In this document: piece by piece, positions 1 through 6,478 of the stretch
How positions within the stretch are numbered: the first letter of the stretch is position 1
Layout of the letters: each line of letters starts with the position of its first letter
Assembly: GCA_027489415.1 (NCBI GenBank)
Contig: JAIXZU010000081.1
Location: 1 to 9,083, forward strand
Source: Alphaproteobacteria bacterium
GTDB lineage: Bacteria; Pseudomonadota; Alphaproteobacteria; UBA2136; UBA6156
Direction: 5' to 3'
DNA: 9,083 nt
Notes under the pieces: model-generated
What the model was told of the DNA's origin: nothing
Database searches by the model: none
The model's input: the letters and a program-made list of their open reading frames with translations, nothing else
Program-made: the position numbers and the translations under genes

Positions 1-1
1 C

Positions 2-676
2 ATGGAAAAGCATGCGGTAAGCCGCCTTGTAGGGGCTCCCCCGGGCTATGTGGGTTATGAGCAAGGGGGTGTGTTGACTGAAGACGTGCGGCGGCGGCCT
101 TATTCCGTGGTGCTGTTTGACGAGGTTGAAAAGGCGCACCCCGATGTGTTCAATATCCTTCTTCAAGTGCTGGATGACGGCCGTTTGACCGATGGGCAGG
201 GGCGGACGGTGGACTTTACGAACACGGTGATTATTCTGACCAGCAACCTTGGCAGTGAGTTTTTGGCGGCGCTGCCGGATGGCGCTGTAGCTGAAAGTGC
301 ACGCGATCAAGTGATGGGTGTGGTGCGCGGTGCGTTCCGGCCGGAGTTCTTGAACCGGTTGGATGATATCGTGTTGTTCAACCGCCTTGATAAGAGTGTG
401 ATGCGCGGGATTGTGCGCAACCAGTTGGCCAGTTTGCAGAAGTTGGTGGCGGCGCAGCAGATTGGGCTTGATGTGGATGACGCGGCGGCTGACTGGATTG
501 GTGAGCGTGGGTATGACCCAGTGTATGGAGCGCGGCCGTTGAAGCGCGTGATTCAAACTGAGGTGCAGAACCGGCTGGCGCAGCTGTTGCTGGGGGGCGA
601 GTTGGTGAGTGGGGACATGGTGCAGGTGAGAAAGGCAAAGGAGGGGATTTCTGTTGTGAAGGTGGCGCGGCATTAG
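2..676 (+). CDS. clpB: ClpB disaggregase, C-terminal part (5' end outside window)
   Basis: This is the last 224 residues of the ATP-dependent chaperone ClpB, a cytoplasmic hexamer that pulls polypeptides out of aggregates together with DnaK. The frame is open at the left edge, so the ATG at base 2 is internal. Visible parts of the second AAA+ module, in order, are: the substrate-gripping pore loop GYVGYE (visible residues 15-20), Walker B VVLFDEVEKA (36-45, D40/E41), sensor 1 in TSN (80-82), the arginine finger in FRPEFLNRLD (112-121), and sensor 2 GARPLKR (176-182) in the small C-terminal domain. All key residues are intact. The long match to the ClpB form of these motifs favours ClpB over ClpA or ClpC. 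Walker A lies outside the window. The gene converges on the minus-strand tRNA-Ala. Confidence 0.97.
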   Translation: MEKHAVSRLVGAPPGYVGYEQGGVLTEDVRRRPYSVVLFDEVEKAHPDVFNILLQVLDDGRLTDGQGRTVDFTNTVIILTSNLGSEFLAALPDGAVAESARDQVMGVVRGAFRPEFLNRLDDIVLFNRLDKSVMRGIVRNQLASLQKLVAAQQIGLDVDDAAADWIGERGYDPVYGARPLKRVIQTEVQNRLAQLLLGGELVSGDMVQVRKAKEGISVVKVARH

Positions 677-701
677 TGCTTTAAGAGAAAAGACGTGTTT
701 G

Positions 702-722
702 GCTTCGCCCTTTGGGCGAAGC
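702..722. terminator. Perfect 9-bp stem-loop after clpB
   Basis: Bases 702-710 (GCTTCGCCC) pair perfectly with 714-722 (GGGCGAAGC) around a TTT loop, 25 bases after the clpB stop. No T-run follows on either strand, so it is only a possible terminator or a 3'-end-stabilising hairpin for the clpB mRNA. A degenerate relative of its sequence appears near 831-847. Confidence 0.5.
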
Positions 723-739
723 TGGTGTGGCTTGAGGGT

Positions 740-808
740 GAATTTGGCTTAGATGCACGGATATTCAAAGTGAGGGGTTTTCTTGGGGGAGGGGGAGACA
801 AGCGGATT
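740..808 (-). repeat. Diverged copy of the tRNA-Ala 3' end and its downstream flank
   Basis: Two blocks here match, in the same order and orientation, blocks at the real tRNA-Ala. Bases 740-769 resemble 892-921 (shared GAAnTTGGCnTA and GATATTCAAA), and 791-808 resembles 963-980 (16 of 18 bases identical, including GGAGA and AAGCGGATT of the tRNA acceptor and T arm). The similarity stops after the T-arm half, and the terminator hairpin between the blocks has been lost. It reads as an old tandem duplication that decayed, or a remnant of an integration event at the tRNA. It is not a functional tRNA. Confidence 0.45.
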
Positions 809-910
809 ACGCTTTTAGATTTATTAGCTAGCTTCGCACGCCCTTTGAAAAAGCGTTGCCCTTCGGGTCGAACCGGGCTGCGCGACTGGTTGAACTTGGC
901 CTATGTCCAC

Positions 911-961
911 AGATATTCAAACACAAGGGCTCCCTTGCGGGAGCCCTTGTGTTTAAATATC

Positions 962-962
<1 letters not shown>
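911..962 (-). terminator. Long hairpin terminator of tRNA-Ala
   Basis: Bases 919-934 pair perfectly with 939-954 (16 bp) around a TTGC loop. After a single mismatch (918/955) a further 7 bp (911-917 with 956-962) extend the stem up to the CCA end of the tRNA. It lies directly downstream of the tRNA in the minus direction. The T-run is short (TTT, within the stem base), so it may act more as a processing or stability hairpin than a textbook terminator. It could also block read-through from clpB. Confidence 0.75.
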
Positions 963-1037
<75 letters not shown>

Positions 1038-1049
1038 TACGTGCGGCTG

Positions 1050-1077
1050 ATTTAAGGGTAGGCAGCGCAATTGTCAA
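1050..1077 (-). promoter_or_regulatory. Sigma-70-type promoter of tRNA-Ala
   Basis: On the minus strand a perfect -35 box TTGACA (1077-1072) is followed after 16 nt by TTAAAT (1055-1050, 4 of 6 matches to TATAAT). Transcription would begin near 1043, a few bases ahead of the mature tRNA 5' end at 1037. The position and the consensus -35 make this a credible stable-RNA promoter. Confidence 0.65.
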
Positions 1078-1140
1078 GAGTGATGAGAGATGTGGCGGCA
1101 AGACTGGTACGATTTTTTACCCTGACTTAGGGTGCCCCCC

Positions 1141-1563
1141 ATGACCTATAAGCCCGCCCATGCCCCGGAATTCTCAGAAAACCAAGCAATTTCAAGCCTG
1201 ATGGCTGCTGATATGGTGACCGTGCATATGCAGCTGCGGACGGCGGGGCATGAGCTGGCCCTTGCGGTTCCCAAGGCCGAATGGTTGAAACTGGTGAGTG
1301 ATTTTGTCCGGATGGCGGCTGACGAGCGGCAGCGCGTGGGCGTGAGTATCCGTGAGGCGACGGCGCATGACCCGTTTCCGGCGGATGGTTCGGCCCTCAG
1401 CCCCCGGCAACAGCGGGTATGTGATGTGTTTGTGAATGACTGCATCCTGCTGGCGGCGCTGGCTGAAGCCGTTGGGGGCCGTATTTTGTTAGACACGGCG
1501 GTGGATACGTATAAAATCGTTAACGGCCTGCCACAAATGGCCGCTAACGGGACATTCAATTAA
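1141..1563 (+). CDS. Uncharacterised 140-aa soluble protein
   Basis: I do not recognise this family. The protein begins MTYKPAHAPEF and has no signal peptide or membrane segment, so it is probably cytoplasmic. Residues about 15-70 look helical (SSLMAADMVTVHMQL, AEWLKLVSDFVRMAADERQRVG), followed by a helical C-terminal half with two cysteines (RVCDVFVNDC). The ATG at 1141 is preceded by a weak TAGGG about 8 nt upstream. An in-frame GTG at 1132 would add three residues. Its TAA stop shares a base with the next gene's ATG (TAATG, 1561-1565), so the two are probably co-translated and form an operon with cmk. Confidence 0.75.
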   Translation: MTYKPAHAPEFSENQAISSLMAADMVTVHMQLRTAGHELALAVPKAEWLKLVSDFVRMAADERQRVGVSIREATAHDPFPADGSALSPRQQRVCDVFVNDCILLAALAEAVGGRILLDTAVDTYKIVNGLPQMAANGTFN

Positions 1564-2246
1564 TGCCTGAGATGATTCAAGAGTTTCTGAGCTGGTATCT
1601 GGCTCCGTGGCGGCGTATCGGCCGAAAGGAATTCGGGATTGGTTTGACCGTGGCGACTTTGCCGGGTTTTCTTTTGATTTTGCTTGGGATTGGTAGTGGG
1701 GCGGGGAGTTTCATTGCGCCCCTGATGGATTTGACCACTCTGAGCCAGCCGGTTGGCAATATGGAGCTGGAGCGTCATCCGGTTGATGTGTCCGTAGGGA
1801 CGGAACAGCTGAAGAATGTGGGGTTTGCGCCGCAGATTCATAACCCGTTCCGTTCTCAGCCTGAGGTTTCGGCACCGACCGTGCCTGAGGCGCCGCGCGC
1901 GTTTGACTGGAGTGGTTTGATTAGCGGGCTGTGCCTGCTGCTGATTGTCCCGTTGGTGCGGATGCGTTTGCGTGACATGGGGTGGTTTGGGTGGCACGAG
2001 ATGGTTATCACCGGTGTGATGAGCGTGAGTGTGGTGGGAAGTGTGATTCAGAGCCTGACCGGCTACGATGTTATACCGCTGGGAATGCTGTGGAGTTCCC
2101 TCAATTTTATGGGTTACCTATGGTTGACGCTGGCGAAAAGCCAACCAAGAGTGCCTGTGCATGAGCGTATTCCGTCCCCATGGGATGACGCCTCCCAACG
2201 TAATGACATGCCTGCGGGCAAGAAAGATTTTCCTGATGAGTATTAG
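1563..2246 (+). CDS. DUF805-like inner-membrane protein
   Basis: This is a 227-residue protein with four likely membrane helices at about residues 24-45, 114-134, 146-166 and 171-191. Two signatures resemble the DUF805 family: the N-terminal WRRIGRKEFGIGL (family: GRIsRkeFW) and MRLRDMGWFGW (133-144; family: RRLHD-x-SGWW). Between helices 1 and 2 is an unusually long polar stretch of about 65 residues, rich in Pro, Val and Gln, so the protein is longer than a typical DUF805 member. The C-tail is polar and charged. The biochemical role of DUF805 is unknown. It starts on the TAATG shared with the upstream gene, has no strong Shine-Dalgarno, and overlaps cmk by 11 nt. A second ATG at 1572 is possible. 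Confidence 0.75.
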   Translation: MPEMIQEFLSWYLAPWRRIGRKEFGIGLTVATLPGFLLILLGIGSGAGSFIAPLMDLTTLSQPVGNMELERHPVDVSVGTEQLKNVGFAPQIHNPFRSQPEVSAPTVPEAPRAFDWSGLISGLCLLLIVPLVRMRLRDMGWFGWHEMVITGVMSVSVVGSVIQSLTGYDVIPLGMLWSSLNFMGYLWLTLAKSQPRVPVHERIPSPWDDASQRNDMPAGKKDFPDEY

Positions 2247-2970
2247 TACGTTATACCCTGCCGACCTGACCAAAAACCCGCTTGCGGGAGTGGCGATTAC
2301 GGTGGATGGGCCGACGGCAAGTGGCAAGGGAACCTTGGCTAAGGCGTTGGCACGTAAGTATAAATTGAAGTTTTTAGACACCGGGGCAGTGTACCGCGCC
2401 GTAGCGTTAAGTTTGATTAAACAAGGGCTTGACCCGGCTAACACCGTGGAAGCTGAACGGGCAGCGAAGGACTTAGTGTTTGATTTCCGGCACAAAGGTG
2501 ACAACGTTTTTGGTGTATGGTTGGGAAGTGAAGAGGTCACTGATGAGATCCGGAGCCTTGAGATTGGTACGGCGGCCTCCGTTGTGGCGATTCAGCCAGC
2601 GGTGCGGGCGGCGCTGAAGGATTTTCAGGTCAATTACGCCCAGAAGTGGAAAGAGCTGGTGGGCGTGATTCTGGACGGACGTGACACCGGCGCGCGCATT
2701 TGCCCGGACGCGGAAATTAAGTTGTTTTTGACGGCGGATGTGGCCGAGCGCGGGCGCCGGCGCTGGCTGGAGGTTTCAGCGAAGGGTGAGACCACCCCGC
2801 TGGAACAGGTGATTGACCAAGTGGCGGCGCGGGATGCCCGTGATAAGCATAATACCATCATCTGTGACGACGCGGTGGTGATTGACGGCACAAGCCTGAG
2901 CCAGGCGGATGTGCTGGCGGAAGCGATACGGATTATTGATGCCAAGCTAGCGTTGTTGAAGGCGGGTTAG
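2236..2970 (+). CDS. cmk: Cytidylate kinase
   Basis: The enzyme phosphorylates CMP and dCMP with ATP in cytoplasmic pyrimidine salvage. The 244 residues show the P-loop GPTASGKGT (25-33), FLDTGAVYRAVA (46-57) with the CMP-contacting Arg54, an AASVVA segment (113-118), DGRD (147-150) followed by CPDAEIKLFLTA, and the lid arginines ERGRRRW (171-177). The ATG at 2236 is chosen because it puts about 19 residues before the first beta strand. The longer frame from 2161 would lie within the upstream gene. The gene overlaps that upstream gene by 11 nt. Two oddities are visible: DGRD is followed by TGARI instead of the usual (I/M)GTV, and the C-terminal motif RDxxDxxR(S/A)PL reads RDARDKHNTIIC, lacking the last Arg and the PL. 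The usual neighbours rpsA and aroA are not seen. Confidence 0.93.
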   Translation: MSISTLYPADLTKNPLAGVAITVDGPTASGKGTLAKALARKYKLKFLDTGAVYRAVALSLIKQGLDPANTVEAERAAKDLVFDFRHKGDNVFGVWLGSEEVTDEIRSLEIGTAASVVAIQPAVRAALKDFQVNYAQKWKELVGVILDGRDTGARICPDAEIKLFLTADVAERGRRRWLEVSAKGETTPLEQVIDQVAARDARDKHNTIICDDAVVIDGTSLSQADVLAEAIRIIDAKLALLKAG

Positions 2971-3040
2971 TTTTTTCCTTATTCAGGGCTTGTAATTTCC
3001 CGTTTCGGGCTTATATGGCTGTTAGTATACATATCCTACA

Positions 3041-3046
3041 GGGAGG
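3041..3046 (+). promoter_or_regulatory. Shine-Dalgarno of the lipoprotein gene
   Basis: GGGAGG lies 5 nt before the ATG at 3052 and 8 nt before the ATG at 3055. It is the strongest ribosome binding site in the window. It supports this start even though the resulting N-region is unusually long. Confidence 0.7.
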
Positions 3047-3051
3047 GATGA

Positions 3052-3531
3052 ATGATGTCTAAGCAGTCAATACGCCGTGAGCCTGAGCTGGTGTTGGGTG
3101 GGCAGGGCGACAATGGGCGTTCGATTTTGAACCGTGTCTTTGAGATTTTTGGTGGACTGGTGGTGATGCTGGTGCTGGCCGCGATGGCGACCCTGCTTGG
3201 GGGATGCACCCAGACCCGTTACGTGGCCGTGCCAGTGGCCCCCAGCGCCCCCGCAACCCCCGTTTTGCAGGCCTGCGCCGACCATGCGGCAGCTGCCCAG
3301 CGGACAGCCTTTGGAGACAGTTTTAAAGCCCTGCAATTTGACAGTGCCAACCTGGTGCTGGCCAGCCCGCAGAACAAGGTAGGCAGCCAGACCATTGGCG
3401 CGGTGTACGACGGCAACGGCCAGTGGTTCGGGCGGCCTGCCGGGACGATGGGCGAATGGCGCGCGGTACGCTTCCATTGCATGGTTTCGCCTGTGGGGAA
3501 TGTGGTTTACTCGTTCATACGAGCTGAGTAA
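3052..3531 (+). CDS. Putative lipoprotein of unknown function
   Basis: This is a 159-residue protein with a long charged N-region (1-31), a hydrophobic stretch (about 32-50) and a lipobox LGGC (49-52) that would make Cys52 the lipidated first mature residue. A Pro/Ala/Val linker (58-70) then leads to a small domain (about 74-159) with Cys75 and Cys143, which could form a disulfide in the periplasm. I do not recognise the domain. Motifs visible in it are YDGNGQWFGRPAG and a C-terminal VRFHCMVSPVGNVVYSF. The N-region is longer than most lipoprotein signals, so an uncleaved membrane anchor is an alternative. The start could also be the ATG at 3055. It is probably transcribed separately: it follows cmk by 81 nt and is closed by its own terminator. 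Confidence 0.75.
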   Translation: MMSKQSIRREPELVLGGQGDNGRSILNRVFEIFGGLVVMLVLAAMATLLGGCTQTRYVAVPVAPSAPATPVLQACADHAAAAQRTAFGDSFKALQFDSANLVLASPQNKVGSQTIGAVYDGNGQWFGRPAGTMGEWRAVRFHCMVSPVGNVVYSFIRAE

Positions 3532-3546
3532 TTTTCGTTTGGTGTG

Positions 3547-3568
3547 GGGCCCTGAGGGGCCCTTTTTT
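3547..3568 (+). terminator. Rho-independent terminator of the lipoprotein gene
   Basis: GGGCCC (3547-3552) pairs with GGGCCC (3557-3562) around a TGAG loop, followed directly by six T (3563-3568). The T-run runs into the complement of the stop codon of the convergent minus-strand gene (3567-3569), so the two transcription units end within a few bases of each other. Confidence 0.9.
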
Positions 3569-5126
3569 ACTGTGCTTTAAAGAAATATGTAGAACCTGAG
3601 TTTGAGACGGAATCATCGTCTCGATGTGATGTAATTAAAGCAGCATCATTTTCTATGGCTACGGCAAATCCAAAGTAATCATTCGCTGCTACATCAGAGG
3701 GAACTAATATGGTTTTTTCAGTCCATGTTGTCCCTGAACGGTTAAAAATATACGCACTTCCTCTGTAGGAGTTTTTTGTGGAAGAGCCAATAATTGCATC
3801 ATTTCCTGAAATATCCACAGATTCGCCAAAGGAATCAAAATCTGCTGCGTTTGATGCTGTCAGTTTGGCTTCTTGAGCCCAGCTTCCGGTTTGATCTTTA
3901 AAGACATATACTGCTCCTCTGACATAACCTCCAGCCTCTTGGCCGATTGAACTTACCAATATTGTATTTCCGTCTATGGCAACATCATGGCCAAAATAGC
4001 TATTGGTTGCCAGAGTTTCAGCAGGAGTTAAAATCGTTTGTTGTGTCCATGTCGTTCCGCTACGGGTATAGACATATGCACTGCCTGTAATGCTGTTTTT
4101 AAAAGATGCGCCTACTACAACCGTATCTCCGTCAATATCGACTGTGTTTCCGTAGCCATCGCCGACAGATTGATCTGAGCCCCATATTCCTTGTTGACGG
4201 CTCCAAGTTGAGCCGCTGCGTACGTAGATATGTGCATCACCGGTCTCGCTAGAATCGCCCTTCGCCCCTACAACAATAGTCTCGCCACTAATAGCTACTG
4301 AAGTACCAAAATAAAAATCAGATATGCCCGGAGCAGGTATGTTGGCTTGTTCAGACCATACGCCCCCCGAACGGGTATAAATGTAAATGGCTCCATTATT
4401 CGATGATTTTCTGTTAGCTCCTACAACTGCAGTATTACCATCTATTGCGACTGAGACTCCGTAGTAGTCTCCAGTTGCTGCATCAGAGGCGGTCAGTTTT
4501 TGTTGTTGAGTCCAAGTATTCCCGCTGCGTGTAAAAATATAAGCGGCACCTGTATAAGAATTTTGTCGGACCGTTCCAACTATTGCGGTATTTCCACTGA
4601 TTGCTACTGAATAACCAAAGTAAGCGTTAGATATAGCGTCAGCGGCATTCAATTTTTGAGTTTGTTGGGCTAAAGACCAGTCTATGAGACCGGTTTGGCT
4701 GCCGGCTGAGCCGCTGCAGCCCCAGCCCATGGCGACCCAGTTGGTGCTATCGCAGAACTGGAGTTCGTTGGGCGTGCTGGCGTAGCGGATGGTGCCAGCC
4801 GGGCTGCCGGTACAGCCGGGGCCGCCGAGGGTGCGGTCCGCGGCGCAGGCGGTATCCACCCAGTTTTCCCCGTTACAGAACTGGATGACGCCGAGGGTGC
4901 CGTTATAGGTGACCGTGCCTGCCGTACCTGCTGGTGAGGAACACCCCGTTTGGCTGGCGGCGGGGACCGAGGCGCCAGTGTTGACCCAGTCCGTACCATT
5001 ACAATACTGCATGGTTTTGGTGGTGGTGTTGAAAATGACCTTACCGGCGGGTGCGGCGGGCGTGGTGCAGTCCGCAACCGCTGCCACGGGCAGGAGGAGG
5101 GCGAGGAGGGTGAGGAGTGTTTTCAT
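3567..5126 (-). CDS. Secreted FG-GAP (integrin-alpha-like) seven-bladed propeller with Cys-module N-terminus
   Basis: The product has 519 residues. A Sec signal peptide (1-19, MKTLLTLLALLLPVAAVA, cleavage probably AVA|DC) leads into three tandem Cys modules: C20-C42, C62-C84 and C105-C125. Each has G-x13-C, and the segment also holds C94 and C137. From about residue 159 come seven repeats of roughly 52 residues of the type LTASDA..DYFGxSVAIdGNTAIVGA...GxAYIFTRSGxTWTQQ, which is the FG-GAP pattern. Seven copies predict a closed beta-propeller, usually a ligand-binding or adhesive fold. It is presumably exported to the periplasm or beyond, since no anchor is visible. The start at 5126 is preferred over an ATG at 5135 because it gives a clean signal peptide and its ATG overlaps the upstream TAA (TAATG). 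The propeller part is much more AT-rich than the N-terminus. Confidence 0.88.
   Translation of the reverse strand: MKTLLTLLALLLPVAAVADCTTPAAPAGKVIFNTTTKTMQYCNGTDWVNTGASVPAASQTGCSSPAGTAGTVTYNGTLGVIQFCNGENWVDTACAADRTLGGPGCTGSPAGTIRYASTPNELQFCDSTNWVAMGWGCSGSAGSQTGLIDWSLAQQTQKLNAADAISNAYFGYSVAISGNTAIVGTVRQNSYTGAAYIFTRSGNTWTQQQKLTASDAATGDYYGVSVAIDGNTAVVGANRKSSNNGAIYIYTRSGGVWSEQANIPAPGISDFYFGTSVAISGETIVVGAKGDSSETGDAHIYVRSGSTWSRQQGIWGSDQSVGDGYGNTVDIDGDTVVVGASFKNSITGSAYVYTRSGTTWTQQTILTPAETLATNSYFGHDVAIDGNTILVSSIGQEAGGYVRGAVYVFKDQTGSWAQEAKLTASNAADFDSFGESVDISGNDAIIGSSTKNSYRGSAYIFNRSGTTWTEKTILVPSDVAANDYFGFAVAIENDAALITSHRDDDSVSNSGSTYFFKAQ
3570..4652 (-). repeat. Seven FG-GAP propeller blades
   Basis: Seven in-frame repeats of about 50-56 codons begin with L-x-A/P-x-D/x and run through YFGxSVAI-x-G/E, a GA/SS turn, GxxYIFxRSG and TWTQQ. 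At DNA level they are well diverged, and hand-counted sample lines have GC of only about 37-40 percent. Confidence 0.8.
4716..5126 (-). repeat. Shared N-terminal block, copy 1 (signal peptide plus three Cys modules)
   Basis: This is homologous at protein and DNA level to 6068-6478 and 7408-7836. Long exact matches lie in the third module (for example around 4727-4770), and it is closest to the 7408-7836 copy through the second and third modules. Sampled lines are 62-80 percent GC. Confidence 0.9.
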
Positions 5127-6478
5127 TATGGGCATGTTGAGGTGTAGATGTTGCCGCTGGTTTTACCGGTGACGAGTTTGGTGCCGTCTGCATTCGTGGC
5201 AAAGCCATTCCAAGAGCCATTGCCTGCGCCGGTGCGGGCGGTCCAGGATACTCCACTATTAGTACTGATATAGATGGAGCCACCATCTTTGCCTGTGATG
5301 AGCTTGGTGCCATCGTCACTGCTGGCGACGCCCATCCAGTAGGTCATCCCGGCGCTTGAGCGTGTGGTCCAGTTGACGCCACTGTTCGTGCTTGTGTGAA
5401 TATATAACGCATAGTTAGTGACGACCAGTTTCGTTCCATCCGCGCTGCTGGCCACGCCAGACCACAGCTGGGAACCGCCTGCGATACCGGTGCGGGCCGT
5501 CCAGTTTACGCCGCTGTTCGTACTGGTGTAGACCTCGCCGCCATACTCTGCGGTAATCAGTTTGGTGCCATCGGCACTGCTGGCAAAGCCAATCCAGGAG
5601 CGGGAACCGGCACCGGTGCGGGCGGTCCAGGTCACGCCGCTGTCAGTACTTGTGTAAATGTTGCCATTGTCTTTTGCAGTGACAAGTTTGGTACCGTCGG
5701 CACTGCTGGCAAAGCCCGTCCAGCTGCCGGTGCCGGGACCGGTGCGGGCGGTCCAGGTGACCCCGCTGTCGGTGCTCGTGTAAATGTTACCGTTGTTTTT
5801 ACCAGTGACGAGTTTGGTGCCGTCAGCACTGCTGGCAAAGCCTTTCCATGTACCGGTGCCGGGACCGGTGCGGGCGGTCCAGGTCACGCCGCTGTCCGTG
5901 CTGGTATAGATGTTACCGCCATTTTTGCCGGTGACGAGTTTGGTACCGTCCGCGCTGCTGGCAAAGCCGCCCCAGGTGCCGGTGCCCGGGCCGGTACGGG
6001 CTGTCCAGGTGAGGCCGTAGTTGGTGGAGTCACAGCTGGCGGGAGGGGGTGTGGTGGTACTTGGACTGCAGCCGAAGCCCATGGCGACCCAGTTGGTGCT
6101 GTCGCAGAACTGGAGTTCGTTTGGGGTGGTGGCGTAACGGAGGGAACCAGCGGGTTTGCCGGAACAGCCGGGGCCGCCTGTGGTGCGTTCGGCGGCGCAG
6201 GCGGTATCCACCCAGTTCTGGCCGTTACAGAACTGGACCACGCCCATGGTAGGGTTGTAGGCGACGGCACCGGGGACACCAGGCGGTGTGGTGCAGCCGG
6301 ATTGTGTGGCGCCGGGAATGGAAGCGCCGGTGTTGACCCAGTTGGTGCCATTGCAATACTGCATGGTTTTGGTGTTGGAATTGAAGATGACTTTGCCGGC
6401 GGTGGCGGCGGGGTTGGTGCAGTCGGCAAAGGCTGCCATGGGCAGGAGGAGGGCGGTGAGGGCAAGGAGGGTTTTCAT
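5126..6478 (-). CDS. Secreted Asp-box/BNR-like seven-bladed propeller with Cys-module N-terminus
   Basis: The product has 450 residues. The signal peptide MKTLLALTALLLPMAAFA (cleavage AFA|DC) is followed by the three Cys modules (C20-C42, C62-C84, C105-C125, plus C94 and C137) and a Pro/Thr linker (139-147). Residues 158-450 form seven repeats of about 42 residues, WTARTGPGTGxWxGFASSADGTKLVTGKxxGNIYTSTDSGVT. The STDSGVTW part matches the Asp-box (S/T-x-D-x-G-x-x-W) turn of sialidase, Ycf48 and sortilin-type propellers. No catalytic sialidase residues are evident, so a binding role is more likely than an enzymatic one. Cys149 before blade 1 and Cys449 in the closing strand are placed to lock the ring by a disulfide. 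Both ends are coupled to neighbours by TAATG overlaps, with no Shine-Dalgarno visible. Confidence 0.88.
   Translation of the reverse strand: MKTLLALTALLLPMAAFADCTNPAATAGKVIFNSNTKTMQYCNGTNWVNTGASIPGATQSGCTTPPGVPGAVAYNPTMGVVQFCNGQNWVDTACAAERTTGGPGCSGKPAGSLRYATTPNELQFCDSTNWVAMGFGCSPSTTTPPPASCDSTNYGLTWTARTGPGTGTWGGFASSADGTKLVTGKNGGNIYTSTDSGVTWTARTGPGTGTWKGFASSADGTKLVTGKNNGNIYTSTDSGVTWTARTGPGTGSWTGFASSADGTKLVTAKDNGNIYTSTDSGVTWTARTGAGSRSWIGFASSADGTKLITAEYGGEVYTSTNSGVNWTARTGIAGGSQLWSGVASSADGTKLVVTNYALYIHTSTNSGVNWTTRSSAGMTYWMGVASSDDGTKLITGKDGGSIYISTNSGVSWTARTGAGNGSWNGFATNADGTKLVTGKTSGNIYTSTCP
5129..6007 (-). repeat. Seven near-uniform 42-residue blades
   Basis: The blades run from the 5' end of the gene: 6007-5882, 5881-5756, 5755-5630, 5629-5504, 5503-5372 (44 codons), 5371-5246 and 5245-5129 (39 codons, ending STCP). 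Blades 1-3 differ by only a few residues but by many synonymous bases. Confidence 0.9.
6068..6478 (-). repeat. Shared N-terminal block, copy 2
   Basis: This has the same signal peptide and three-module layout as 4716-5126, with identical cysteine positions. An exact match of more than 40 bases to copy 3 spans the ELQFCDSTNWVAMG codons (about 6076-6121 against 7416-7461). Confidence 0.9.

Noticed and set aside
1146..1997. Long open frames on the minus strand opposite the hypothetical and DUF805 genes
   Set aside because: They have low-complexity compositions typical of antisense frames in GC-rich DNA and conflict with the well-packed + strand operon.
2161..2235. Longer cmk start at 2161
   Set aside because: The extra 25 residues lie wholly within the upstream membrane-protein gene and have no kinase similarity. 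The ATG at 2236 fits the family length and the operon overlap.
2999..3009. CCCG-TTT-CGGG hairpin after cmk as a terminator
   Set aside because: It has only 4 bp and no T-run directly after it.
5127..5135. ATG at 5135 (MPIMKTL) as start of the FG-GAP gene
   Set aside because: The ATG at 5126 gives a clean signal peptide and matches the TAATG junction and MKTLL start of the neighbouring paralogue.
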